Shown: positions 42,876 to 53,212 of the stretch, piece by piece
Layout: the number at the start of each line of letters is the position of its first letter
Numbering within the stretch: position 1 is the stretch's first letter
Assembly (NCBI GenBank): GCA_037974335.1
Contig: CM075760.1
Location: 56,662,890-56,726,889 of the forward strand
Length of the DNA: 64,000 nt
DNA from: Prionace glauca
Taxonomy: Eukaryota; Chordata; Chondrichthyes; Carcharhiniformes; Carcharhinidae
Direction: 5' to 3'
Made by a program: the position numbers and the translations under genes
Notes under the pieces: generated by a model
The model's input: only the letters and a program-made list of their open reading frames with translations
What the model was told of the DNA's origin: nothing
The model's database searches: none

Positions 42876-43116
42876 GACATAGCGGCAGAGTGTTTGGCAC
42901 TGCTGCCTCACAGCGCTGGGGATCCGGGTTCAGTCACTGTCGCTGTGGAGTCTGCGTGGGTTTCCGCCGGGTGCTCAGGTTTCCTCCCGTAGTCAGAAAG
43001 ATGCGCTGGCTAGGTACATTGGTCATCTAAATTTCCCTTAAATGTATCCGAACAGGCGCCGGAGTGAGGCGACTGAGGGATTTTCACAGTAACTTCATTG
43101 CAATGTTGATGTGACT
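42876..43116 (+). repeat. tRNA-headed SINE with an alternative 3' tail
   Basis: Head GGCAGAGTG...GCACTGCTGCCTCACAGCG, partly deleted B box (CCGGGTTCAGTCACTG), then the tail AGGGATTTTCACAGTAACTTC. This tail differs from the CR1-like tail of other copies and matches the minus-strand copy at 52.4 kb. It lies just upstream of the V pseudogene, in its presumed leader intron. Confidence 0.8.
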
Positions 43117-43217
43117 GAAAATTTCCAGCATTAAGCCAATGTTTGAACGATCAGTGTCCGTTCCATGGGTTCTCTTCGCTCCAAGATATTTAATGCCTTT
43201 TCTGTTTTGTTACAGGG

Positions 43218-43513
43218 ATAAACAGTGTTTCAAGATCGAACTGAACTAAGCATTCTGGAATGACAGAGCATATTGTTGGACTGTAATTATTCGACAACTG
43301 CTTCTCAAACTATGTACTTGTACATCCACTATCCCGGACAAGCTCTGAGATATTTGATGAAGATGTATAGCTCGGGCAATACCGATAAGTCTCCAGATTT
43401 ATTGGATAGTTTCATGGCTGCTTTTCACAAAGGAAACACCACTCCTTTTCCTTTAAAATCACCGGGGCTCTTTAGCCTGACAGCACCCTGTATTTTTGGG
43501 GCAGAAATTTAGC
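43218..43513 (+). pseudogene. TCR V exon pseudogene
   Basis: Acceptor TGTTTTGTTACAG at 43205-43217. The exon then carries ELxxCNYSTTASQTMYLY, IHYPGQALRYLMKMYSSG and SPDLLDSFMAAFHKGN, so V homology is clear. The start of the exon is shifted out of frame and contains stops. The end of framework 3 reads DSTLYFW in one frame, with TGG where the second Cys codon should be. No leader and no RSS found. Confidence 0.75.
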
Positions 43514-43987
43514 GAAAGCCGCATAAAAGCGCCAGACTGGGAGTTCCGGTTAGAGATCAGCAGAGGGCGCTCTCGCACCGATAAACAGAAACAATTATTT
43601 GGTCTCCACAGGGAGAGTCACAGAATCATAAATTAAATATCAAAACAAAACTGAACACTCAACATGAACAGCTGTGCCACAGTTGAATTTTTAACTATGC
43701 TAAAAATAGAGTTATGGTTCATTCACTCACGCACAGTCCTTTGATGATATTCCCTTGCCTGTGTGAATTACTGTATAACACTTTCCCTATCTTGACTCCC
43801 CGTTCCGAGGTAGGTTTCCTCAAACACTCCGTTTGGTTATCTCTATACCGGAGGGAGCGATAAGGACACATTCGTAAGTTAGACAGTCTTTATGCGAGCA
43901 TGTGATAGTGAACGAGAAGCTGCGATGGAAACTGAATTTGAAGAGGGAAGTGGCTAAATAGTTAGCCAACCATCTCATGAAGAGGCA

Positions 43988-44093
43988 GCGCTCCGAAAGT
44001 TTGTGATACCAAATAAAATTGTTGAAATTTAACCTGGTATTGTGAGGCCTCTTACTGCGCCGCCCCAGTTCAACGCCGGCATCTCCACATCAT
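43988..44093 (-). mobile_element. MITE end fragment
   Basis: GCGCTCCGAAAGTTTGTG, ACCAAATAAAATTGTTG, ACCTGGTATTGTGAGGCC and AACGCCGGCATCTCCACATC are the decayed right end of the palindromic element at 56.4 kb. The 43514-43987 and 44094-44574 stretches are unassigned. Confidence 0.7.
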
Positions 44094-44574
44094 CGATAAA
44101 TATTTGGCCAGTAAATGGAAATTTTAAAAAGGAGTAATATTGGAAGCAGATAGATGATGAGGAATAAATGGATAAATGTTTAAGAGAGACAGGAAATAAG
44201 TAATCGGCCGAACCTCCTCACCGTGTGCTGTAAAACACTATGATTCTAAGATAATGAAGTGTTCTGTTCAGTTAGAAAGACAAAAGGGAACAGAACTGAT
44301 GAAATAATTTACTCTGTTACATACAGGAAACAAAGAGATTCGGGAGCAGTGATGGTTCAAGTGGTCTTTGGTTTGACAAAGCCAATTGCTCAGTGGCACC
44401 GTGAATAACGTCAGATAACAACATCGTTAATAGTCCATTCGGTGACACTGCCCTTCGGCCTCACATTCAGCTCTCGCCTCTCCTTCTCCTGCTCACCATT
44501 CAGAGTCCCGACCTCGGCTGCAAGTCCAGCCTAGAAATCAGACCCGGATTGATCCTTTTTGCACCTCCATCATC

Positions 44575-44635
44575 ATGAAGACAAACACCCGCAAAGACCT
44601 GTTTGCAGTTGGAGTTCAGATACTGCTGACATTGT
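44575..44635 (+). CDS. Leader-like exon of an unidentified secreted or membrane protein
   Basis: ATG at 44575 encodes MKTNTRKDLFAVGVQILLTL plus one base, then donor GTGAGT at 44636. Basic N-terminus plus a hydrophobic core fits a signal peptide, and the 61-nt phase-1 exon fits an immunoglobulin-superfamily leader. The next acceptor, TTGGTTACAG at 44717, opens SVQCEVRASG and then runs into the minisatellite and a stop. The gene is therefore probably destroyed, or spliced further downstream. Confidence 0.5.
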
Positions 44636-44725
44636 GTGAGTTTATTAACTCAGACGCATTATTTTAACAGTCTCTTAATACCGTGTGGTTTGTGAATGAT
44701 TTTATTTTGGTTACAGCCGTTCAGT

Positions 44726-45104
44726 GTGAGGTCAGAGCATCCGGCATTGTGAGGTCAGAGCATCCGGCATTGTGAGGTCAGAGCATCCGGCATTGTGAGG
44801 TCAGAGCATCCGGCATTGTGAGGTCAGAGCATCCAGCATTGTGAGGTCAGAGCATCCAGCATTGTGAGGTCAGAGCATCCGGCATTGTGAGGTCAGAGCA
44901 TCCACCATTGTGAGGTCAAAGCATCCAGCATTGTGAGGTCAGAGCATCCGGCATTGTGAGGTTAGAGCATCCGGCATTGTGAGGTCAGAGCATCCGGCAT
45001 TATGAGGTCAGAGCATCCAGCATTGTGAGGTCAGAGCATCCAGCATTGTGAGGTCAAAGCATCCAGCATTGTGAGGTCAGAGCATCCGGCATTGTGAGGT
45101 CAGA
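44726..45104. repeat. 23-bp minisatellite, about 16 copies
   Basis: Unit GTGAGGTCAGAGCATCCGGC plus ATT, with G/A variants at one or two positions. It begins 8 bases after a splice acceptor. The unit length is not a multiple of three, so any exon reading into it is stopped. Each unit contains an AGGTCA half-site and a donor-like GTGAGG. Confidence 0.95.
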
Positions 45105-45105
45105 A

Positions 45106-45300
45106 TGCAGACGTGGGCGACGTCACCCTGCAGTCCCTGTGATGTCACCATGCATTCTGAGTGACGTCAGTGGGTCTGCCTGAGGATCAGAAACATCTCT
45201 CCCGCTGATCTGACTTTATGGAATTAACAGCTCATCAGAAACAGTGAGACCCCAGGTTTTATCTGCAGATTGATCTGATGATGAATTTGCCGGTCCAATC
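45106..45300 (+). repeat. Diverged duplicate of 46825-47060, upstream copy
   Basis: Shares GTGACGTCAGTGGGTCTG, GATCAGAAACATCTCTC, GGAATTAACAGCTCATCAG and TGATGAATTTGCCGG with 46825-47060. TGACGTCA (45160-45167) is a cAMP-response-element palindrome; see findings. Confidence 0.75.
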
Positions 45301-45365
45301 GAATGCTGTGCTTTGTATTGTCGGCTGCTAGTGAAAACATTAGGGGAATCTGAACATGGTGAGGA

Positions 45366-45570
45366 TTACGAACTCTACCCTCAGCATACTGAGGTTTTTG
45401 TTCAGCTCTCTCCGTGTTCTGTATGAATGTGTGACTGAAACCCTCACCATGTTTAACTTTCTGTCCAGCCTTCTCCGAATTCTGCGTCACTGGGTGTCTG
45501 TAGTCATCAGCATGTTCAAGTTTCTGTATAACTCTCTCCACAGCCTGTGTCACTGTGGTGCGCGCCGACT
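45366..45570. repeat. 63-bp tandem triplication open on both strands
   Basis: Three diverged units built on TTCAGCTCTCTCCGTGTTCTG, CTGTCCAGCCTTCTCCG and CTGTATAACTCTCTCCAC. Both the plus frame (75 codons) and a minus frame (120 codons) are open across it. I recognise no protein family. Confidence 0.7.
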
Positions 45571-46162
45571 CAGTGCAGAGTAACACACAGTGGAATTGCT
45601 CATTTCCTGTTTGAACATCTTTAACCGGCTGATTTTCTCAACAGAATCAATAAAAGAAGAAACTCTAACTCCGGCAGCATTTTCTTTATCATCACCTCAT
45701 GTAGTGTGTGAATGAAGTAGGTATTATGAAGCCTATCCTGGGGAGTGATGGTACCCAGTGTACTGTGTGCTGACAGAACCCTGAATATTCACAGCTTAGT
45801 GTAACTGTGTCATCGGCAGCCGTGTTCCTTGCACAGATTCTTGGACACCAGAGAGCACTATGCAGTATCTGCAAGAAAATTATATTCAAAATTGACGTTT
45901 TGACCTTCATTCGGGACAAATTTGAATCACAGAAATAGAACAGTTTCTCGACATTCCATGAAGCTTCAAATTTTATGCATTTTGATTTCTGTTCTATTTG
46001 TCCTATTGTTCTTGGTGAAATACAAATCCCAAAGTGTGAATGTTCCATTCTCCTTAACCCTGAGACATGTTTGTTTCAATAATGTTTGACCATGTGTGGA
46101 ATAGTTATGCGTTAATCTGAACCGGAGCTCATGCTCACAGTTTTGAAAGATTTTCAGCAATG

Positions 46163-46370
46163 ATTCATAGAATCCTTGTAATGCAGAAGAGGCCATTCAG
46201 CCCATCGAGTCTTTGTTGACTCTCTTATAGAGTATCTTACTCAGGCCCTCTCTTTCACCCTATCCCCACAATCCCACACATTTCCCATGGCAAACTCATC
46301 AAACCTATATATCTTGGGATACTCAGGGGAAACTTTGCAAGGTCAATCCACCTAACCTACACATCCTTCG
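46163..46370 (-). repeat. SINE 3' half
   Basis: ATAGAATCCTTGTAATGCAG tail, GCCATTCAGCCCATCGAGTC and CCACCTAACCTACACATCC. The tRNA head is missing. The 45571-46162 stretch before it is unassigned. Confidence 0.75.
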
Positions 46371-46824
46371 AGTCTATCTGACACTGGACATTTTTGATCA
46401 CAGTTCAGACTATGTCCACGAAGTTTGTACACGTAAAGATAACCACTCATGCATTGTTTCTAATTTATTCAATTAATGCAGCAGGTCCCCTTCAATTAAT
46501 TACATTCTGATTATCTTTGGTCAGGTTCATTCCATTTCCACATATTTGTTTTGTGCACTGGTTTTTCCTTGAGCAGAACTTGCCTCAAGGTCTCTCGGGT
46601 CAGTTTGTTTGAATACATGCCACATTGGTAATTTTATAAATATTTCTCAATGGGAAAGGGTACTTCCGGTTTGAGGACAATTGCAATTCCTTCTCCAGCT
46701 TCATCTTCTCCAGCCAGAGTTTTCTCTGGCTTGTCCATCATCACCTGAAACTGTAGTACCTGGAGAACAGACCATGCAGTTCAGTCTATCTGGTTATGAT
46801 GATGTGTACACCCCACAGAGGTCT

Positions 46825-47060
46825 CCAGGTGCCTCTGTGATATCACCTACATCCAGAGTGACATCAGTGGGTCTGGCACATCTCCCCTGGAGCTGATCTG
46901 AATATTCAGACCTAACTTGATGGGAGTTAACAGCTGATCAGAAACATCTCTCCTGGAGCTAATCTGAACATCCAGATCTGAGTTTGTGGGAATTAACTGC
47001 TCAGCAGAAAGAGTGAAGTCCACGTTTTAGTCTGCAGGCTGATTTGATGCTGAATTTGCC
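46825..47060 (+). repeat. Diverged duplicate of 45106-45300, downstream copy
   Basis: GAGTGACATCAGTGGGTCTG, GATCAGAAACATCTCTCC, GGAATTAACTGCTCAGCAG and GATGCTGAATTTGCCG match the upstream copy. It is preceded from 46681 by a 71-codon open frame (MQFLLQLHLL...) of unknown nature. Confidence 0.7.
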
Positions 47061-47125
47061 GCCCGCATTCTATTCTCTAGCCATGAATGAGAAACTTCTG
47101 ATTTATAATTCTTTCCACCAGATCT

Positions 47126-47443
47126 CATACAGTCAGACTGCGGAAGGAAGCCATTTGGCCCAACAAGTTTGCACCGACCACAATCCCACCCGAGCTCTTC
47201 TCCTCGTAACCCCATGCATTTACCCTAGTTCGCTCCCCTGACACTAAGGGGCAATTTATCACGGCCAATCCACCTAACCTGCAAGTCTTTGGATTGTGGG
47301 AGGAAACTGAAGCACCTGGAGGAAACCCACAGAGACACAGGGAGAATGTGCAAACACTACGTAGGCAGTGACCCAAGCCAGGAATCGAACCCAGGTCCCC
47401 AGCACTGTGAGGCAGCAGTGCTAACCACTTTGCCACCTTGCAA
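47126..47443 (-). repeat. tRNA-headed SINE, near full length
   Basis: Minus-strand copy with GGAATCGAACCC (B box complement), GCAGTGCTAACCACTTTGCC (A box) and GGAGGAAACCCACAGAGAC. Confidence 0.88.
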
Positions 47444-47689
47444 CCGAGGTTTCCTGTGTTACCTTGTCTTTAAGAAGAGCAGCAGCATATTGAATGTTTC
47501 CATCATAGATTTGCATTTCTTCAAAAATCTGTTCTTGGTGCATAAGTAATCCAAAGCAGCGAAATTGGCTAAATTCCAGTCACACAGTGCCTTCAGTAAC
47601 TTTTCTTCAGGAACTAGATTGATGAATGTTTAGAGACCTGCAATGTTACATCTGTTTGTCTCTCCACAGAGTGTGGCCTGGATGGTGGA

Positions 47690-48050
47690 ATCATAAGTAA
47701 ATTTCCAAGTTTGCTGACGACTGGGTGTAATTGTGAGATGGGAGGTTGATGCAAAGAGGCTACAAAATGATGGAGACAAATTAAGTAACGGAGAAAACAC
47801 GTGACAAGTGCAGCACAACACGGCTTAATGTGAAAGAAAACATAAATCGAGTACATTATCTAAATGCTGATATATTGGGAAGAGTGAATGTACAGAGGGT
47901 TCTGTGTGTCATTGTACATCAGTTAATGAAAGTGGAGAGGCAGGCGCACTAAGCAATTAGGAAGGCAAATAATACATTCGTCTTCTGTGAAAGGGAATTT
48001 GAGTTCAAAAGTAGAGATGTCTTACTGCCTTGGGTCAGGTAATGATAATT
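47690..48050 (+). mobile_element. Old CR1/L3-type LINE relic
   Basis: AAATTTCCAAGTTTGCTGACGAC, then ACATTATCTAAATGCTGATA...GTGTCATTGTACATCAGTTAATG and AAGGCAAATAATACATTCGTC follow the RT C-terminal order. Highly diverged. The 48051-48873 stretch is AT-rich and unassigned. Confidence 0.55.
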
Positions 48051-48873
48051 TCTTCCCATGCCCTGAAATATTTTTTTCCCATTTTCAATGAGGCCTCAGA
48101 CTACTTGGTTTATGAAAATTGCAATCACCTTCCTTCAAACCATTAGTGTGCTGATAGTTTCTTATTACCCATAGCAGTATAAAGTATCCAATGGCGTCTT
48201 ATACATCTGTTAATGTATGCTCATTTAGAATTGTGATTTTTTAAAAAAATATTTTCTATTCCTTAACAATACCCATGTTTCTTAATTTAGTTTCCTGATT
48301 TACATCATCAAACTAGCTCTTTGTGCCTGCATAATTGGCAACAATGAAAGTTTAGACCGCAGTTTCAGACTTAATCACATCTCTTTCAAACTTAGACATA
48401 GTCTCTGAGAATTACAGAATTTCTCACTCGACCTCCTCTTATGACTACGACCCTTCCCATTTTTTTTTTAACAATAACATTACTCATGACCCATGTTTTA
48501 TTACATAATATTTAATCCAGAACAGTCTGTGCCCTGCTTTCCTGCCTCCCTGACAAATTGTTGTAGAAATTCTGTAATGTACGCATTTAACTTGTCTAAG
48601 TGCTTTCATTTGTTCAGCTTATAATAAGTAACTCGACATGGGGATTCTGGACACAATAGCCAGATGCTTTAGAAATGAGCATGATTCAAGAAATATCGAA
48701 GTAAAATGTTCTACTTGTGAGTAACATGATGGAATTAAAACATATTTTATTATTTATCACAATAAAACTTGCAGACTAACCCTCAGTAGAAATTTATAAA
48801 TCACTCTTTGATACATTTTCTGATTTAAATTTCAACGTCATATGTTTGGAAGATGCTAAGGTGCCTCAGTGAG

Positions 48874-49480
48874 TTCCTGCAGTGCATTTTCTAGATGGTA
48901 ATACTGCTGCCCCTGTGCATAGGTGGTGGAGGAAGAGAATGTTTGAGAGTGGGGAGCCGATCAAGCGAGTTACTTTGTCCTGGATGTTGGTGAGCTTCTC
49001 AAGTTAAAGAATTAGTGCAGTCAATATGTAGTCTGTTTTGGGTTAGAGAATTAATACCTAAAGGGTCAGACAGTGATACATCAATTGCACTACATTGAGC
49101 ACAGTTGCCACCCTCACTGGGGTGTCTGATGATGCCATGGTTCATACTGTTGTTGTTAGAGTTGCACTCACCCAAGCAAGTGGAGAGCATTCCATCACCT
49201 TCCTGACTTGTAAATGATGGGCAGGCTCTCAGAGACAAGAGGTGACTTATTGGCTGCAGGATTCCCAGCCTCCAACATGCTCTTACAGCCACCGTGTTTA
49301 TTTAGCTGATTCAGTTCAGTTTCTATCAATCTCCAGCCTGTTGATAGTTAGGGAATTCAGTAATGGCAACGTCATTGAACGTCAAAGGGCGATGGTTCAA
49401 TTCTCTTGTGATGGAAATGCTCATTGTCTGGTACTTGTACAGCACAAATATTACTGGCAGGACTGCAGAGCTTAGATCTG
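48874..49480 (-). mobile_element. Jockey-like LINE RT fragment
   Basis: GTGGAGGAAGAGAATGTTTG, CCGATCAAGCGAGTTACTTTG, AAGTGGAGAGCATTCCATCAC, AATGGCAACGTCATTGAACG and GGCGATGGTTCAATTCTC are, on the minus strand, the RT palm-thumb region of the same family as 40867-41300. Confidence 0.7.
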
Positions 49481-49629
49481 TTCAATTGATGGTGAGATCA
49501 TTCAGCTCTGACTATTGCTTGCTACTTTATGATGTTTGGTACAGAGATTCTCATGATTTCATTCATGAGAATCTTTCTAGCAATCTGATACAATGGAATA
49601 CCTTGCTTGGCCATTTCAGAGGATACTTA

Positions 49630-49880
49630 AGAGCCCACATTGCTGGGAGTGTCTGGAATCACATGTAGGCCAGACCAGGTAAGAACGGTAGATTTCCTTC
49701 CCTAAAGGACATCAGTAAACCAGGTGGGTTTTTCTGATAACTGACAATGGTTTTACAGTCACCATTAGAGTTTTAGTTCCAGATTCTTACTCTCTGATCT
49801 ACTGTGGTGAGATTTAACCCATGAACTCTGTGCATTAACCTGGGTCTCTGGATTACAATTCCGGTGGCAATACATTTGCC
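49630..49880. repeat. Dispersed repeat of unknown class
   Basis: GGAATCACATGTAGGCCAGACC, TTTCCTTCCCTAAAGGACATC, AACCAGGTGGGTTTTTCTG and GACAATGGTTTTACAG form a block that I recognise as common in fish genomes but cannot class. Confidence 0.5.
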
Positions 49881-50319
49881 ACTGGAATTCCAGTAGCACT
49901 GCATTCATTGAAAACAGCCCTTTATTGCCTCGATCATATCTTTTAATGTAGTGTGCCAGTTCATCACAGCTAACATAGATCTGTAGCTTCACAATTTCCT
50001 TCTGTGAGAAACAGCCAGAGAAATTAAACAGAAGAACATTTAAATGACCACAGTCCATCCCCTTGGCAACCTAGCATGATTTTGGGAGTTCCAAACAGTT
50101 TTGAACAAATATCTTTTTCATTCCAATCACATTTTATTCTATGATGCAAATAAAACATGAAAGTAGATACTTACAACAATTCTAAAAAAACCAACAGGAA
50201 GTAAAATTGTGAGACTGGCCAGTCCAGCAGAAAGAACCTTCCGACTCCTCCAACAATCAGAATGAACCTGGTTCAGTGGAGGATGTGATTAACAGCAGCA
50301 GGAGCAGCAAAATCCATCA

Positions 50320-51162
50320 TCACTTGTGACCTTTCTGGTGTCTCCGCAGGCTGGATAACTGAGTGTATCCCTTCCCACACACTGAGCAGGGGAAAGGCTT
50401 CTCCCCTGTGTGAACATGTTGGTGTGTCAGCAGGTTGGATGATTTAGTGAATCCCATCCCACACTCTGAGCAGGTGAATGGCCTCTCGTCCTTGTGAACT
50501 CGCTGGTGTATTAACAGGGTGAATGATTCACTGAATCCCTTCCCACACATGCTGCAGATGAACGGCCTCTCCCCGGTGTGAACTCGCTGGTGTGACAGTA
50601 GGTGGGATAACTGTGCGAATCCCTTCTCACACTCAGAGCAGATGAATGGTTTTTCCCCGGTGTGAACTCGTTGGTGTGTCTGCAGGCTGCACAACCGACT
50701 GAACCCTTTCCCACATGCACAGCAGGTGAATGGCTTCTCCCCAGTGTGAATTCGTTGGTGTGTCAGCAGGTTCCATGAAGTAGTGAATGTTTTTCCACAC
50801 TCCTTACAGGAGAAGGGCCTCTCCCTGGTATGAACTCGCTGGTGCCTCAGAAGGTGGGATAACTGAGAGAATCCTTTCCCGCACTGCGAGCAGGAGAACG
50901 GTTTCTCCCCAGTGTGAACTCGCTTGTGTGTGTGGAGGTGGGTTAAATGAGTGAATCCCTTTCCACAGTCAGAACAGGTGAATGGCCTCTCCCCGGTGTG
51001 AACTCGCTGATGTGTCTGCAGGTTGCATGAATGAGCAAATTCCTTCCCACAGTCTAAGCAGGTAAACGGCCTCTCTCCAGTGTGAACGCGTCGATGAATT
51101 TCCAGCTCAGATGGGAACTGCCATTTCTTCCCACAGTCCTCACATTGCCACGGTTTCTCCAT
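50320..51162 (-). CDS. C2H2 zinc-finger protein, ten fingers
   Basis: 280 codons from [14 protein letters not shown] to the stop, made of ten tandem C2H2 fingers of 28 residues joined by HTGERPF/HTGEKPF linkers. It is a nuclear DNA-binding protein. No KRAB, SCAN or BTB domain is encoded in this exon. Linkers are mostly consensus (one HTRERPF, one HKDERPF). Finger 1 has [16 protein letters not shown] and is the most diverged. The exon probably begins at 51530 after TTTCACAG. It pairs with the ZNF at 59345 in opposite orientation. Confidence 0.93.
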   Translation of the reverse strand: MEKPWQCEDCGKKWQFPSELEIHRRVHTGERPFTCLDCGKEFAHSCNLQTHQRVHTGERPFTCSDCGKGFTHLTHLHTHKRVHTGEKPFSCSQCGKGFSQLSHLLRHQRVHTRERPFSCKECGKTFTTSWNLLTHQRIHTGEKPFTCCACGKGFSRLCSLQTHQRVHTGEKPFICSECEKGFAQLSHLLSHQRVHTGERPFICSMCGKGFSESFTLLIHQRVHKDERPFTCSECGMGFTKSSNLLTHQHVHTGEKPFPCSVCGKGYTQLSSLRRHQKGHK

Positions 51163-51530
51163 GGTGTTGGTGTCTTTTTGACTCTCAGAGTATAACGATT
51201 AGTTGAAGACTTGTCCACACACACGACACGTGCACGGTCTCCCTGTTCTAAATGGTGCAAAGTTTTCTCCAGGCTGTGCAACAAGTTAAAGCTCTTTCCA
51301 CAATCAGTGCACTGGAACATTATCACTTGGATGTGTGTGTGTATCTCGGTGCTTTTCCAATCACACTGATGTTTCAACCCTTTTGGGGCAAACAGAAGAA
51401 ACAGACAATTCTCCTTCTAGATTCCAAAAGCGGTGATTATCAGCTCCTGATGAATTCAGTGATCTTGATGTCAGATCTTGACGTGGCGTTTGATTTGAGA
51501 TTTTTGACTAGATTCTCAACTTCTAATACC
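51163..51530 (-). other. 5' part of the terminal ZNF exon with an out-of-frame relic finger
   Basis: From the acceptor at 51531-51535 (minus CACAG) this stretch leads to the main ATG at 51162. A different frame encodes VIMFQCTDCGKSFNLLHS with a broken second half (LEKTLHHLEQGD). The plus-strand paralogue has the same finger relic at 59205-59275. Confidence 0.65.
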
Positions 51531-51595
51531 CTGTGAAAGGAGTTTACAAAATCAGTACCAGGATGAAATTCAGAACAGACAATTCTCTTTTTTTC

Positions 51596-51650
51596 GTTCT
51601 TTTATGGATGTGGGCATCGCTGGTTGGGCCCTTCGAATGTGGTGGTGCAA
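51596..51650. repeat. Jockey-like LINE 3' end scrap
   Basis: TTTATGGATGTGGGCATCGCTGG and TTGGGCCC are the end of the family seen at 48874 and 40867. Confidence 0.5.
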
Positions 51651-51704
51651 TGCCTTTTGAACATCAGGAACAGGAGTAAGTCAATAGTAAGAGTGGCACA
51701 AGGT

Positions 51705-52036
51705 CAGCATGGTGGCACTGTGGTTAGCACTGCTGCCTCACAGCACCAGGGACCCGGGTTCAATTCCAGTCTTGGGTCACTGCCTACGTGGAGTCTGCAT
51801 GTTCTCTGTGTGGGTTTCCTCCAGGTGCTTCGATTTCCTCCCAAATCCAAAGATTTGTGGGTTAAGCAGATTCGCCATGCTAAATTGCCCCTTTGTGTCC
51901 CAATAGATATAGGTTAGGGGGATTAGTGGAGTAAAAATGTGGGGTTATGGGATAGGACCTGGGAAAGATGCTGTATTCAAGAGACAGTGCAGACTAGATA
52001 GGCCAAATGGCCTCCTTCTGCACTCTAGGGATTCTA
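51705..52036 (+). repeat. Full-length tRNA-headed SINE
   Basis: GGTGGCACTGTGGTTAGCAC A box, GGGTTCAATTCCAG B box, body GTGGGTTTCCTCC, CR1-like tail GGCCAAATGGCCTCC...CTAGGGATTCTATG. Confidence 0.92.
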
Positions 52037-53212
52037 TGATTTCCAAAAAGATTTTGACAAGATGGTGCATAAGAGGCTGGTACATTAAGTAAAGGCCCAT
52101 GAAATTGGTGGAAGTGTATTAGTATGGATTAAAAACTGGCCATCACAAAGAAAACAGAGTTGGAATAAATGGGTCATTTTCAGAGTGGAAAGATGTAACT
52201 AGTGGAGTACGACAAGGATCAGTTCTTGGCTCGCAATTGTTCATGATTTAATTAATGACTGGGAGGGAGGAACAGAATGCAATGTTTCCAAATGATACGA
52301 TGATAGGTGGAAGAACATGTAGTAATGAGGATATAGATAGATTGAGTGAAGAAAATCTGGCAAATTAAGTTTAATATGGGGAAATGTGAGCTCATAAAGT
52401 TAAAGTAATTTCACTGCAGCATTAATATTACTTGTTTATTAGTCACAAGTAACATCAATGCCACAATAAAATTACTGTGAAATTCTCCTAGTCATCACAG
52501 TCCGGCGCCTGTTTAGACCAATGCATCTAACCAGCACGTCTTTCAGACTGTGGGAGGAAACCTTAGCACCCGGCGGAAACCCACGCAGACACGGGGAGAA
52601 TATGCAAACTCCAACCAGTCAGTGACCCAAGCTGGGAATCGAACACAGATCCCTGGCATTGTGAGCCAGCAGTGCTAACCACTGTACCACCATGCCACCT
52701 ATTTATTTCAGTCGGAGGAATCAAAAAGGAGAGGTGTTGCAGATTAGTGAAGTACAGAGGGATCTGGTTGTGCTTGTGCATGAATCACAAAAAGCTAGCA
52801 GGCAGGTCCCACAATAGGTAAGAGGGAAAATGGAATTTGATCTTTATTGCAAAGGGTTGGATTTAAAAGCAGGGAGGTTTTGTGGCAACTGCACAGGGTG
52901 TCTAAACTGGAACACAGTTTTGATTCCCTTTCTTAAACAAGAATATTGTAACATTGGCAGTAGTCCAAAGGAGATTCACCAGCCTAATTCCTGGGTTAAG
53001 AGGACAAGAGAGAATAAATTGTCTAGGTTTGCATTCCTTGAAGTTTAGAAGACAAAGGGGTGAGTTTATTGAAATATATAAGATCCTGTGGGTGGGCTTG
53101 ATAGGGTAGATGGTGAAATATTTTCAGGAGCGGAAGAATCACAAACAAGCTACAAGATAAAGGGTCGGTCATTTAAAACTGAGGTGCGTAGAAATTTATT
53201 TTTGCAGAGAAC
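52037..53212 (+). mobile_element. Old CR1-like LINE, left part, split by a SINE and a young CR1
   Basis: Starts with an RT stretch (AAAAGATTTTGACAAGATGG, an FDKMVHKRL reading), then TGGAGTACGACAAGGATCAG (GVRQGSV) and TCAGTTCTTGG. A minus SINE occupies 52403-52702. The LINE continues to 53212 with GAAGTTTAGAAGACAAAGG and resumes at 55080. Confidence 0.8.
52403..52702 (-). repeat. tRNA-headed SINE with alternative 3' tail
   Basis: Tail ACAATAAAATTACTGTGAAATTC, body GGAGGAAACC and GACACGGGGAGAATATGC, head GGGAATCGAACACAG and CAGTGCTAACCACTGTACC. Same tail type as 42876. Confidence 0.88.

Noticed and set aside
44726-45104. CRISPR-like array of 23-bp repeats
   Set aside because: Units are head-to-tail with no spacers, in a vertebrate genome context. 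It is a minisatellite.
46681-46896. Ig-like domain reading (PETVVPGEQ, SLSGYDDVY)
   Set aside because: Lacks the paired cysteines and Trp and has no clear splice frame; kept only as part of the duplicated block.
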